From positions 12,117 through 60,462 of the forward strand of contig JAKLKE010000007.1 in assembly GCA_023150775.1 (NCBI GenBank): a DNA stretch of 48,346 bases, read 5' to 3'. How positions within the stretch are numbered: the stretch's first letter is position 1; every line of letters begins with the position of its first letter. Source of the stretch: Myxococcota bacterium. GTDB taxonomy: Bacteria > Myxococcota_A > UBA796 > CAJQPC01. A program made the position numbers and the translations under genes. Positions 16,087 to 25,678 of this stretch are shown here, in pieces. Below the pieces are notes generated by a model that saw nothing but the letters and a program-made list of their open reading frames with translations, made no database searches and had not been told where the DNA came from.

Positions 16087-17055
16087 TCAGAAGCCAAGAT
16101 CGGCGCGCACGTCTTTGTCGTACAGCGCGTCAAACGCCCGGGCGAGCTCCGCCGCCTGCTCGCTCGGCGCGCTCGGCGGTGTTGGGCGCAGCACCAAGGT
16201 GAGATCGCCGGGATCTTTGCCCGCGCTGTGCACACCTTTTCCCCGCAGGCGCAGGCGCGAGCCGTTGCGGCTCATCGGAGGCACGGTGACGTTCACCGCG
16301 CCCCAGGGCGTCGGCACGGTGATCTTGCCGCCGTTGACGGCCTCGCCGATGGTGATCGGCACGTCGAGCTCTAGGTCGCGGTCTTTGCGGCGCAGAAGCG
16401 GGTGCGGGAGGATCTTCACCTCCAAGAGCACGTCGCCGGGCGGGCCGCCGCCGACGCCGGGGTGGCCTTTGGCGCGCAGGCGGATCACCTGGCCGTCATC
16501 GACGCCCTCGGGGATCTGCACCTTGAGGGTGGTGATCTCATCGCCGTACTCACCCGGCGCGCTCGTCGGGCGCGACACCCGCAGGCTGATCTCCCCGCCG
16601 CGCAGCGCGGTGAGCAGCTCGACGTCGATCTCGCTGCGCATGTCCGCGCCGCGACGGCCTTGAGGGGGGCCACGCCGCCCCCGACCGCCGCGCCCGGCGC
16701 CGCCGTAGATGTCGCCGAAGAGATCCTCAAACGAGAAACCCTCGGAGAAGCCTTGGCCACCAAAGCCGGGGAAGCCTTGTCCGCCGCCGCCGCCGCCCAT
16801 GCGCCCATAGGCCCGGGCCTGCTCGGCGTTGAAGCCGGGGCGCAAGGACACCTCGCCGAACTCGTCGTAGAGCTTTCGTTTCTCTTCGTCGCCGAGCACG
16901 GAGTTCGCGGCGTTCGCCTCTTTGAAGCGCGCCTCGGCCTCTTTGGTCGGGTTCTTGTCGGGGTGGTTCTCGCGGGCGAGCTTCTTGAACGCCTTCTTGA
17001 TCGTGTCCTGATCGGCGGTCTTGGGCACGCCGAGGATCTCGTAGAGGTCACGCAT
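16087..17055 (-). CDS. CbpA-like DnaJ-family co-chaperone
   Basis: 322 residues. Residues 4-66 form a J domain with HPD at 31-33, which stimulates DnaK ATPase. A Gly/Phe-rich stretch follows (about 85-130), then two substrate-binding beta-sandwich domains of the DnaJ C-terminal type. The zinc-finger domain of true DnaJ (four CxxCxGxG) is missing, giving the CbpA/type II architecture, and the length fits. It lies 27 bases behind the ceramidase-like gene on the same strand; no dnaK or grpE nearby. Confidence 0.92.
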   Translation of the reverse strand: MRDLYEILGVPKTADQDTIKKAFKKLARENHPDKNPTKEAEARFKEANAANSVLGDEEKRKLYDEFGEVSLRPGFNAEQARAYGRMGGGGGGQGFPGFGGQGFSEGFSFEDLFGDIYGGAGRGGRGRRGPPQGRRGADMRSEIDVELLTALRGGEISLRVSRPTSAPGEYGDEITTLKVQIPEGVDDGQVIRLRAKGHPGVGGGPPGDVLLEVKILPHPLLRRKDRDLELDVPITIGEAVNGGKITVPTPWGAVNVTVPPMSRNGSRLRLRGKGVHSAGKDPGDLTLVLRPTPPSAPSEQAAELARAFDALYDKDVRADLGF

Positions 17056-17082
17056 GGTCTTCTCCGGCGTCCTCAGCGGCGC

Positions 17083-18789
17083 TCAGCGAGACCACTCCAG
17101 GAGACGGGTCGCCTGCTCAGTCAAGATCGGCTGAGTGCGGGGCCCGAGGGAGTTGGTCTCCTCGTAGTGGTCGCCTTCGGCCTCTGAGACGTAGGGGGCG
17201 TCGGGATGGGTGATGAAGTCGTACTCGGGGATGATGTAGCCCAGCTCATCGTTGCCGAGGCCCACAATCCACCGATACTTCCCGGCCATCTGGTCGCGCA
17301 GGTAGGGCGCGGCGGGGGCGAGGGTGAGGTCGGGCGGGTTGGGGTTCTCGGCGTCGATGAGGCTGTACTCATCAGCCCCGATCATGGAACCATCGTAACC
17401 ACCGATCGCGATCTCGGGGAAGAGCTCGCCGGGCACGGTGAGGAGCTGCAGCTCACCCAAGGTCAAGACGTTGACCTCGGTCAGCACCTCGGGGGTGTTC
17501 TCGTCGTCGATGTCCTCCTCCGGGTCGTAGTTGTAGAGCTGCCGGTCGAAGACGCCGAGGTTGAACGCGGCCTGGAAGCCGAAGTTGTCTACGGGGAAAA
17601 AGAAGATGGACTGGGCGACGGAGAGCTTGGGGGCGCTGAGCGCCTCGCCGCCGGTGAGCGCGCCCAAGGCGATCTCGCCGATCTGCACGCCGAGGGCCTC
17701 GGCCTTCTCAAAGGTGGACGCGCTGAACTCGCCGCCGTCGGGGGTCTGCACCCGCACACCAAGGGGCGTCATCAGGCCGCCCACCGAGCCCTGAATGAAC
17801 ACGCAGGTGCCGCCGATGCCCTCGACACCTTCGCCGTTGGACCAGCTCGACCCGCCCTCCACCGTCTCCCGGATGTAGTGCACAAAGTCGGACGTCATCT
17901 GGAAGTTCTCGTCCGAGAGCGCCTCGGGGTGGTTGCCCCAGTTGACCATCGAGCCCAGCACCGCGCCGCTCGTGTCGTAGAGCGCGGCGATGTTCACGTC
18001 GTCGGGGAAGATCACCGGGTCGCGGCTGTCGCGGCTGAAGTTCGCCTGGCCTCGGGGGTGCGCGTCCGCCACCAGCGCCGAGCCCACCTTCACCGAGCCG
18101 ACCTCGGCCAAGGCGCCGACGGCCTCAGCGATGGCCTTCACCGTCTGCGCCCGCACATAAGCGACGTAGTCCTCTTGGTAGCCGGTCTTCCCGAACGACG
18201 GCCCCCACAGGCCCATGGTGTCGGGGCCCTCGTGCTGGTGGGTGGCGGTGATGAGCACATGGTCTACGCCCAGATCGGCGTCTTCGACCAGGGCCCGCAC
18301 CTTCACCACGTCCTCGTTGAAGAAGCCCACGAGGTCCAAGGAGACGACGGCGACCCGGGTAGCGCCTTGGTCGAAGATCACGACCCGGGCCCAGAGCTCG
18401 TCGTGAGAGCCCATGGCGGGGTGGCTCTCAGAGAAGCCGCCCATCCACATCGCCTTAAACTCGCCGTCCCCTTCGCCCTCGTCGGCGCCGGGGTACCCCT
18501 CGTCCTCAGCGCAGAGCCGGTCGCAGCCGCAGTCCAAGAAGGTGTCGGTGCTCTTGTTGTACTCGGCGTTCGCGTCAACGTCGATCCAGCTCTCGTAGCA
18601 GATCGGCGTGATGCTCTGCTTGGCGAAGCCCGCGCGTAAGGCGCCGTCGTTGTTCTCACAGCCCAGGTCGCCAGGGCAGGCGAGATCCGGGCGCCAGACG
18701 GTTGGGGCGGAGTCCGCGCCAGCGTCGCCTTTGTCGCAGGACAGGAGCGACAGCAGAAGCAGGGCGGCGGGGTGGGGGAGCTTGGCCAT
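17083..18789 (-). CDS. Neutral-ceramidase-like lipoprotein
   Basis: 568 residues from the ATG at 18789, preceded by AAGGAGG; the product then has a lipoprotein signal (LLLSLLSC, Cys18). The domain resembles the neutral/alkaline non-lysosomal ceramidase N-terminal domain: early GFAKQSITP, the DELWARVVIFDQGATRVAVV segment, ITATHQHEGPDTMG (zinc His pair) and NWGNHPEALSDEN. In these enzymes the zinc His residues lie in such HxH and NHP segments. The usual C-terminal immunoglobulin-like domain is replaced by a shorter tail. It probably hydrolyses an amide or ester lipid outside the cytoplasm; ceramide itself is unproven. Sphingolipids are made by some myxobacteria, which would fit. Confidence 0.8.
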   Translation of the reverse strand: MAKLPHPAALLLLSLLSCDKGDAGADSAPTVWRPDLACPGDLGCENNDGALRAGFAKQSITPICYESWIDVDANAEYNKSTDTFLDCGCDRLCAEDEGYPGADEGEGDGEFKAMWMGGFSESHPAMGSHDELWARVVIFDQGATRVAVVSLDLVGFFNEDVVKVRALVEDADLGVDHVLITATHQHEGPDTMGLWGPSFGKTGYQEDYVAYVRAQTVKAIAEAVGALAEVGSVKVGSALVADAHPRGQANFSRDSRDPVIFPDDVNIAALYDTSGAVLGSMVNWGNHPEALSDENFQMTSDFVHYIRETVEGGSSWSNGEGVEGIGGTCVFIQGSVGGLMTPLGVRVQTPDGGEFSASTFEKAEALGVQIGEIALGALTGGEALSAPKLSVAQSIFFFPVDNFGFQAAFNLGVFDRQLYNYDPEEDIDDENTPEVLTEVNVLTLGELQLLTVPGELFPEIAIGGYDGSMIGADEYSLIDAENPNPPDLTLAPAAPYLRDQMAGKYRWIVGLGNDELGYIIPEYDFITHPDAPYVSEAEGDHYEETNSLGPRTQPILTEQATRLLEWSR

Positions 18790-18810
18790 AGAGCCTCCTT
18801 GAAGCCGGGA

Positions 18811-18839
18811 ATCCTGCGCCAGAGCGCAGCAAATGTCAA
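18811..18839 (-). promoter_or_regulatory. Promoter for ceramidase-like gene
   Basis: Minus strand TTGACA (18834-18839), exact consensus, 17-base spacer, CAGGAT (18811-18816). The -10 is weak. Confidence 0.5.
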
Positions 18840-18948
18840 GCAAACTGATCTCCGGGCCAGGACTGACCAAGCCAGGGGCCCCAACAGCCCCGCCGCCGTG
18901 TATGATGGGCGATGGACGGGCAAACGCAAGATGTCGAAGGCCACCCAC

Positions 18949-21618
18949 ATGAAGTACCTCGCCCCCTCGGTCCTCCTTCTCCTCGCCCTCGGCGCCGGCT
19001 GCCGAGGCGGCGACGACTTCGCGCCCGCCAAGGACGCCTGGTCCAACGACGACGACTCTGGCGATCCTACCGACGACACCGGCCCCGATGACTCCCGCCC
19101 CGACGACTCGGGCCCGGATGACTCCGGCGGCGACTCCGGCGGCGACTCGGGCTCAGGCTCCTCGGGCGAGCTGGACGAGGAGGGCGATCAGCTCACCTTT
19201 GAGCCCGGCAAAGAGGAGCTCAACCTCGCCGACGCCTCGGGCGACTCCAACCGCGACCAGCAGTTCTTCATGATCGCGATCAACAGCGCCGACTCCGCCT
19301 CGGGCTACCGCCTTCAGTACGACGAGGGCACCTCCAGCGGCGGCGCTGACGGCCCGCCCGCCGCCCGCCTCGGCCAGTCCCGCCAGCCCAAGCTCCGCCG
19401 CCCCTTGGCGACGCCGATGCCCGCGCCCGCCGTGAGCGAAGACGACATCGGCACCAAGATCACCGAGTTCCGCGTGCGTGACGACTACAGCTCGGCGAAG
19501 AGCGTGTCGTCGATCACCGCGACCCTGTGGGCCTTGGGCAGTAAGGTCGCCATCTACGTCGATGACGAGGTGCCGATCGACTGGGACTACGAGTGTGACG
19601 GCGTGGTCGATAGTTACGCCGTCTACGACAGCTACGGCTTCACCAACTGTGACCTCCAGACCGTCGCCGACATCGTCGACAACAACATCATTGTCAACGT
19701 CGATCACCTCTTCGGCGAGCCCTCCGACATCAACGAAGACGGCAAGATCACCGTGCTCGTGAGCCCCGTGCTCAACACCTTGCCGCTCTCCTCCGACGAC
19801 GAGGACGACTGGTCCAAGGTCTTCTCTTACGCCGACCCCGAGTCCGACCTCTCGACCTTCAACGACAAGACGAACCCGTCTTCAGACGAACAAGAGATCA
19901 TCTACGTCTTCGCGCCCGACCCCTACGGCTTCTACAACCCCTACAAGACGACGACCGTAGACGAGTACACGACGATGGAGCTGACCGCCGAGATCGCGCG
20001 GTCTTACCTCCGGCTCGTGCTCTACAACACCCACGTCATCGCCAGCGAAGGAGAAGAGGAGGAGTCTTGGCTCACCGAGGCCCTCGGTGCGCTGGCCACA
20101 GACATCTGCGGCTTCGGCGCGGTGTACTACGAGGACGCCTGGAACTACATGGACGCCCCCTACTTAGAGGGCCTCACCGACTACGACAGCTCCTCGCTCT
20201 TCGCCACGGGCTCTCGCGGCGCGCAGTACCTCTTCGCGCGCTGGCTCATCGACACCTACGGCACCGATCTCCTCACGTCGCTGACGAACACCTCGGAGAT
20301 CGGCACGGCGAACATCGAGGCCGCCACGGGCGAGAGCTTCGACACCCTCGTGCTGCAGTGGCAGGTCGCGCTCCTCACCACCGGGGTCACCAACAGCGCC
20401 GGAGAGGCCCTGGTGGATCCCGAGGAGTGGCCTCCTTACGCCGAGGCCACGGCGATCTCCGCGCCCACCGTCGCCCCCGACGAGCCCACCATCGGCATCT
20501 ACTACGGCGCCAACGGCTACCAGACCGGCTTCAACGTGCGCGGCACGAACCGCTGGATGGAGGGCGGCACCACGGATGTCCCTGAGGAGAACACCGATCA
20601 GCGCATCGTCGCCGACGGCCTCGACCACCACACCTACGTCACCGGCTCCGAGTACTACGGCTACGCCGCCGGGGGCTACGGCTCCCACATCAGCCGCCTG
20701 ACCAAGATCCAGTACAGCGCCGTGGTCGTCGAGCTTGAGGACTCCGGCGCGAGCTTCTACGGCACGGTGATCCGCTGGCGGGATCCGGTCTTCGACGACA
20801 CCGCCGTAGACCGCATCTACTCGCCCCTCGACTCCAACCTCGTGTACCTGCCGTCTCTGCCCGCGGACGGCAGCCCGATCTACGCCATCGGCGACATCTC
20901 CACCCCGGCGACCACCCGCGTGCTCACCGACGCCGGCGAAGAGTCCGCCGAGACCGTGGAGGACCTCGACCGCTTCCAGCTCGACCTCACCGACCGCACC
21001 AAAGGGGAGGTCATCCAGCTCGCGGTGTGGCTCGACCGCCGCTTCTCGTCCACCTCTGGCGACTCCACCCCGGAGGACCCCTGGATGGCCATCGTCGAGA
21101 GCGACGATCTGCCCCAGCCCACCGTCACCGACACCGTCTCCACGGCCTGCAGCGGCGGCGAAGAGGAGTGGGAGTACCCCAACCTCGTGCTGGATTACCT
21201 CTATTACCAGCTCTTCTTGAGCTCGACGGCCTTGGCGACGTCCTCCGACTTCGACCCCTGCGGCGGCTACGCCACGGCGGGCGCCTGCACGGACGACTGG
21301 GACCAGGACGGCGTCGTAGACAACAGCGAGCCCAAGCCGACCTCGTTCCAAGAGCAGGTCTGGGTGCAGCAGTGCACCAACAACGGCGGCACCTTGCCCG
21401 GCGGCTTCTTGACCTCAGACGGCTTCGACCTCGACGAGATCGACGAGGACGAAGACCCCACCACCTCCGTCATCTACAACTTCGGCGGCCGCAGCGGCAA
21501 GACCGGCGAAGAGGCCGTGTTGACGGCGACGGTGGTTGGCGGTAGCAAGTACACCATCGTCGTCTCCGGCGGCGGCGACACAGGCGAGTACGAGCTGACC
21601 TTCAAGCAGCTCAACTGA
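18949..21618 (+). CDS. Large lipoprotein with degenerate M30-like peptidase region
   Basis: 889 residues if the start is the ATG at 18949 (GAAGG eight bases upstream); an ATG at 18931 is also possible. Lipoprotein signal ends at Cys18 (LGAGC). Residues 25-75 are an Asp/Ser/Gly-rich linker. The middle resembles hyicolysin-type (M30) metallopeptidases: beta strands KVAIYVDDEVPIDW, GKITVLVSPVLNTLP, then TTMELTAEIARSYLRLV where a zinc HExxH would be expected, followed by ESWLTEALGALATDICGFG and the YLFARWLIDTYGTDLL helix. The His residues are missing, so it is probably inactive. The C-terminus (VLTATVVGGSKYTIVVSG) is like a PPC domain of secreted proteins. Role unknown. Confidence 0.68.
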   Translation: MKYLAPSVLLLLALGAGCRGGDDFAPAKDAWSNDDDSGDPTDDTGPDDSRPDDSGPDDSGGDSGGDSGSGSSGELDEEGDQLTFEPGKEELNLADASGDSNRDQQFFMIAINSADSASGYRLQYDEGTSSGGADGPPAARLGQSRQPKLRRPLATPMPAPAVSEDDIGTKITEFRVRDDYSSAKSVSSITATLWALGSKVAIYVDDEVPIDWDYECDGVVDSYAVYDSYGFTNCDLQTVADIVDNNIIVNVDHLFGEPSDINEDGKITVLVSPVLNTLPLSSDDEDDWSKVFSYADPESDLSTFNDKTNPSSDEQEIIYVFAPDPYGFYNPYKTTTVDEYTTMELTAEIARSYLRLVLYNTHVIASEGEEEESWLTEALGALATDICGFGAVYYEDAWNYMDAPYLEGLTDYDSSSLFATGSRGAQYLFARWLIDTYGTDLLTSLTNTSEIGTANIEAATGESFDTLVLQWQVALLTTGVTNSAGEALVDPEEWPPYAEATAISAPTVAPDEPTIGIYYGANGYQTGFNVRGTNRWMEGGTTDVPEENTDQRIVADGLDHHTYVTGSEYYGYAAGGYGSHISRLTKIQYSAVVVELEDSGASFYGTVIRWRDPVFDDTAVDRIYSPLDSNLVYLPSLPADGSPIYAIGDISTPATTRVLTDAGEESAETVEDLDRFQLDLTDRTKGEVIQLAVWLDRRFSSTSGDSTPEDPWMAIVESDDLPQPTVTDTVSTACSGGEEEWEYPNLVLDYLYYQLFLSSTALATSSDFDPCGGYATAGACTDDWDQDGVVDNSEPKPTSFQEQVWVQQCTNNGGTLPGGFLTSDGFDLDEIDEDEDPTTSVIYNFGGRSGKTGEEAVLTATVVGGSKYTIVVSGGGDTGEYELTFKQLN

Positions 21619-21661
21619 GCGGCGCGCGGAGCCTCCGACCGCCAAAGACGGAGGAGGATCC

Positions 21662-22672
21662 TTGGCTGAGGTCGGTGAAGTGGCGGCGCCCAGCGGCCCA
21701 GCGCCCTCTGAGCTCCGCTGGAGCGTCGGCCTCTTCGTCGTCACGAGCCTCTCGGTCTTTCTGACCTACGGCGGCTTCTGGGGCGGCGAGGGCCTCGACG
21801 ACCCGGAGGCGGTGCTCGGCGCGGCGGCCTTCGCCGTCACGCTCATGGGCATCCTCCTCGCCCACGAGCTCGGCCACTACGTCGTCGCCCGGCGCCACGG
21901 CTTCGCCCTGAGCCTGCCCCAGTTCATCCCGTTCCCCGCGGCCTTCGGCACCTTCGGCGCCATCATCGAGCTGCGCTCCGAGCCCCGCGACCGCGACGGC
22001 CTCTTGGAGATGGGCGCGGCGGGCCCCCTCGCCGGGGCGGCGCTCTCGTTCTTGGCCCTCGCCGTCGGCCTGCCATTCACGAAGCCCGCGGAGGCCCTGC
22101 AGCTCAGCCCGCCGGAGCCGTCGCTCTGGGCGCCTTGGCTCACGCCGATCTTGGCGGCCTCCCCGCGGCTCCAGGCCCTCAGCGACTGGCTGAGCCCGCC
22201 GGTGCCCGACGGTGAGGCCCCGGTGCTCATTTTCGCCAACCCCCTCATCATGGACCTGCTCGGCGGCCTGCTCCTCGGCGCGCCCCCCGACCGCCTCGCC
22301 GTGTTGAGCCCCGTCGCGATGGCGGGCTGGGTCGGCTGTCTGCTCACCGGCATCAACCTCGTGCCCATCGGCCAGCTCGACGGCGGGCACATCCTCACCG
22401 CCCTCTGGCCGAGCGGAGAGCGCCGCCGCTCAAGCCTGCTCCTCGGCCTCGCCTTGCTCGGCGGAATCATGTGGTCCGGCTGGCTGTTCTGGGGCTTACT
22501 CCTCGCCGTGACCGGCGCCTGGCGCGGCATCTCCCCGCCAAAGACGCCGCCGCTCTCGACCCGGGCCAAGGTCATCGCCGTCTTGGCGGCCCTCGTCTTC
22601 TTCTTGACCTTCATGCCGCGCCCGGTTGAGATGGATAGCCTTCCCGCGCGCCCACCTGCGGAGACCCGATGA
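21662..22672 (+). CDS. M50-family intramembrane metalloprotease (site-2-protease type)
   Basis: 336 residues from a TTG with GGAGGAGG just upstream. Several hydrophobic segments surround the zinc motif HELGH (68-72) in LLAHELGHYVVARRHG; the second catalytic motif NLVPIGQLDGGH supplies the Asp ligand. The FPFPAAFGTFGA-type loop (IPFPAAFGTFGAIIEL) after the first motif is typical of the group including plant EGY proteins. It cleaves membrane-embedded substrates such as anti-sigma factors; the substrate here is not evident. Its stop overlaps the start of the next gene (ATGA), so the two products may be made together. Confidence 0.9.
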   Translation: MAEVGEVAAPSGPAPSELRWSVGLFVVTSLSVFLTYGGFWGGEGLDDPEAVLGAAAFAVTLMGILLAHELGHYVVARRHGFALSLPQFIPFPAAFGTFGAIIELRSEPRDRDGLLEMGAAGPLAGAALSFLALAVGLPFTKPAEALQLSPPEPSLWAPWLTPILAASPRLQALSDWLSPPVPDGEAPVLIFANPLIMDLLGGLLLGAPPDRLAVLSPVAMAGWVGCLLTGINLVPIGQLDGGHILTALWPSGERRRSSLLLGLALLGGIMWSGWLFWGLLLAVTGAWRGISPPKTPPLSTRAKVIAVLAALVFFLTFMPRPVEMDSLPARPPAETR

Positions 22673-23769
22673 TCAGCCCGCTGCTGTTGCTGCTTCGCGT
22701 AAGCCTCAGCGCCTTCGCCGCCGAGGAGGACGTCTCGTTTTATCTAGAGACCGCGCCCTCAAAGCAGAAGGCTGAGCTGGCCGAGGCCGACGCCTTGGCG
22801 CGCTCCTCCCAGCTCAACACCCGCGTGGCGCGACGCTTCGTCGGCGGTGAGGGCTGGTGTTACCTGCTCATCGCCGAGGGCTACGAGTCCGAGGTCACCG
22901 CAGGGGTAGACGCCGCGAAGCTGGCGAACCTCTCCCACCTTGACGTCACGCTCTATCGCCAACAAGGCAAAGCCGCGGTGAGCGTGCGCACGGCCCCGGG
23001 CAGCCCAAGGATCCTTGAGCCCAGCCCCGGCGCCCCGGCGCAGCTCAGTGACGATCCGGTGAAGAAGATCCTCGACGACGTCAGCGAGGCCTTGGGCGGC
23101 GTGGACGGCGGGGTGATCGCGCTCCACAAGTCGTCGAGCGTCCGTTTTGAGTATGTGCGAGAGGTCCCACACCAGGGCCAGCCCATCGTCGCTGAGCACG
23201 TTTACCTCCGAGATGGTGGCCGGGTGCGGCTCGACGTCGTGGTGAAGGGCGGCCCCGCGTCGTCCTCCACCACGGTGATCGACGGGGCCGTGGCCTCGGT
23301 GCTCATCGACGGCAAGGTCAGCCCCCGCGACGCCGAGCGCACCCGCGAGGTCATGGCCGAGTACGCCCCCGAGGGCCTCCTCAGCTACCCGCTGCGCTTC
23401 GTGAGCCTCGTGGACGGCGATCCTTCCCACGTCGCGCTCCAGCTCGTCGGCGAGGAGCGGGTGAGCGGTGAGCCCTGCGTGATCCTTGAGTCCAAGCCTG
23501 AGGGGGAGGGGAGCGCGGTCCCTGGCCTACGCCTCGCGGTCTCCAGCAAGGACTGGCGCCCAAGGCAGGTGATCTTCACCACGAGCGCCGGGGTGCTCCT
23601 CTACGAGTATTCAGATTGGTCCGAGGTCAGCCCGGGCGTCATCGTGCCGATGCGGGTCGAGGTCACCCGCGAGGGCACCCTCGTGGAGCGGCTTGAGGTG
23701 CGCTCGATGACCCTCCCCGCCACGATCGCGCCCGACACCTTCACCCTGCCGACGACCCCGGCAAAGTGA
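22669..23769 (+). CDS. Exported LolA-like/outer-membrane lipoprotein sorting-fold protein
   Basis: 366 residues with a signal peptide (MISPLLLLLRVSLSAFA). Start codon overlaps the protease stop by four bases. The C-terminal two thirds are beta-rich (VRFEYVREVPHQGQPIVAEHVYL, VRLDVVVKGG, PRQVIFTTSAGVLLYEYSDW, VIVPMRVEVTREGTLVERLEV) in the pattern of LolA/LolB-like or DUF4292 half-barrels, which bind lipid. Assignment rests on fold pattern only and no specific motif. Coupling to an M50 protease suggests envelope function. Confidence 0.6.
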   Translation: MISPLLLLLRVSLSAFAAEEDVSFYLETAPSKQKAELAEADALARSSQLNTRVARRFVGGEGWCYLLIAEGYESEVTAGVDAAKLANLSHLDVTLYRQQGKAAVSVRTAPGSPRILEPSPGAPAQLSDDPVKKILDDVSEALGGVDGGVIALHKSSSVRFEYVREVPHQGQPIVAEHVYLRDGGRVRLDVVVKGGPASSSTTVIDGAVASVLIDGKVSPRDAERTREVMAEYAPEGLLSYPLRFVSLVDGDPSHVALQLVGEERVSGEPCVILESKPEGEGSAVPGLRLAVSSKDWRPRQVIFTTSAGVLLYEYSDWSEVSPGVIVPMRVEVTREGTLVERLEVRSMTLPATIAPDTFTLPTTPAK

Positions 23770-23788
23770 TCCCCACCGCGGGACCGCC

Positions 23789-23817
23789 TTGACACTCCGA
23801 GCACGCGCGACTATGTT
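23789..23817 (+). promoter_or_regulatory. Strong sigma70-type promoter of tRNA-tuf operon
   Basis: TTGACA (23789-23794, exact consensus), 17-base spacer, TATGTT (23812-23817), then CGCGGCC. It lies 58 bases before the first tRNA and is the best promoter match in the window. Confidence 0.75.
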
Positions 23818-23875
23818 CGCGGCCACTTCGCCAGACGGTTGTGCTCGTCGGTACATCCGCTGACGCGGTGGCCAT

Positions 23876-23951
23876 GCTGGTGTAGCTCAGTTGGTAGAGC
23901 AGCGGTCTTGTAAACCGCAGGTCGCGGGTTCGACTCCCACCACCAGCTCCA
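23876..23951 (+). tRNA. tRNA-Thr(UGU)
   Basis: Acceptor GCTGGTG pairs with CACCAGC, D-arm TAGCTCAGTTGGTAGAGC, anticodon stem GCGGT/ACCGC with loop CTTGTAA (anticodon TGT), T-arm GCGGGTTCGACTCCC-type. Discriminator T and encoded CCA. First of four tRNAs leading tuf. Confidence 0.95.
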
Positions 23952-23983
23952 CCGACGTCGTTCTTTCAAGCAAGTCAAGTTAT

Positions 23984-24066
23984 GGGGAGTTGCCCGAGTG
24001 GCCAAAGGGAGCAGGCTGTAAACCTGCCGGCTTACGCCTACGTTGGTTCGAATCCAGCACTCCCCA
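23984..24066 (+). tRNA. tRNA-Tyr(GUA)
   Basis: Class II tRNA with a long variable arm. Acceptor GGGGAGT/ACTCCCC, anticodon stem GCAGG/CCTGC with anticodon GTA, T-loop GGTTCGAATCC. Discriminator A; CCA is not encoded. Tyr with an extended arm is the bacterial form. Confidence 0.94.
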
Positions 24067-24085
24067 TCATCTACCCATCCTCTCT

Positions 24086-24119
24086 CTCCTGCCGTGATCC
24101 GCAAGGTTCACGGCAGGAG
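24086..24119 (+). repeat. 12-bp perfect inverted repeat inside tRNA cluster
   Basis: CTCCTGCCGTGA (24086-24097) and its exact complement at 24108-24119 around a 10-base loop. No T-run, so more like a processing hairpin than a terminator. Confidence 0.5.
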
Positions 24120-24130
24120 GGATTCGATGC

Positions 24131-24203
24131 GCGGGAATAGCTCAGTTGGTAGAGCATCAGCCTTCCAAGCTGAGGGTCGCGGGTTCGAACCCCGTTTCCC
24201 GCT
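24131..24203 (+). tRNA. tRNA-Gly(UCC)
   Basis: Acceptor GCGGGAA/TTCCCGC, D-arm AGCTCAGTTGGTAGAGCA, anticodon stem TCAGC/GCTGA with CTTCCAA (anticodon TCC), T-arm GCGGGTTCGAACCCCGT. CCA is not encoded. Confidence 0.95.
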
Positions 24204-24212
24204 CTCTTCAAT

Positions 24213-24287
24213 GCCGATGTAGCTCAGGGGCAGAGCACCTCCTTGGTAAGGAGGAGGTCATGGGTTCAAATCCCATCATCGGCTCCA
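24213..24287 (+). tRNA. tRNA-Thr(GGU)
   Basis: Acceptor GCCGATG/CATCGGC, D-loop TAGCTCAGGGGCAGAGC, anticodon stem CCTCC/GGAGG with TTGGTAA (anticodon GGT), T-arm TGGGTTCAAATCCCA, encoded CCA. With UGU above it covers the Thr codons through wobble. Tuf starts 70 bases downstream. Confidence 0.94.
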
Positions 24288-24357
24288 TTTCAAATCCGTC
24301 CCAACAAGATCAGCGCGGCTTGGCGTAAGTCAGGCCACAGTCTGGAGGTCTCCTCAA

Positions 24358-25584
<1,227 letters not shown>

Positions 25585-25614
25585 CTCGGCTCTTTAGGGC
25601 TCAAGATCGGAGAG

Positions 25615-25643
25615 TCCCCGGATGGAAACATCCGGGGGCTTTT
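25615..25643 (+). terminator. Intrinsic terminator after tuf
   Basis: CCCCGGATG (25616-25624), GAAA tetraloop, CATCCGGGG (25629-25637), then GCTTTT. Nine-base-pair stem with a GNRA loop; ends the tRNA-tuf transcript. Confidence 0.88.
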
Positions 25644-25678
25644 CGCTTTGTGGCTTGCGTAGTCGCCCAACCTATGCT

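Noticed and set aside
25655-25678. Promoter TTGCGT/TATGCT for secE
   Set aside because: Spacer is only 12 bases; no acceptable alternative pairing found, though some promoter must exist after the tuf terminator.
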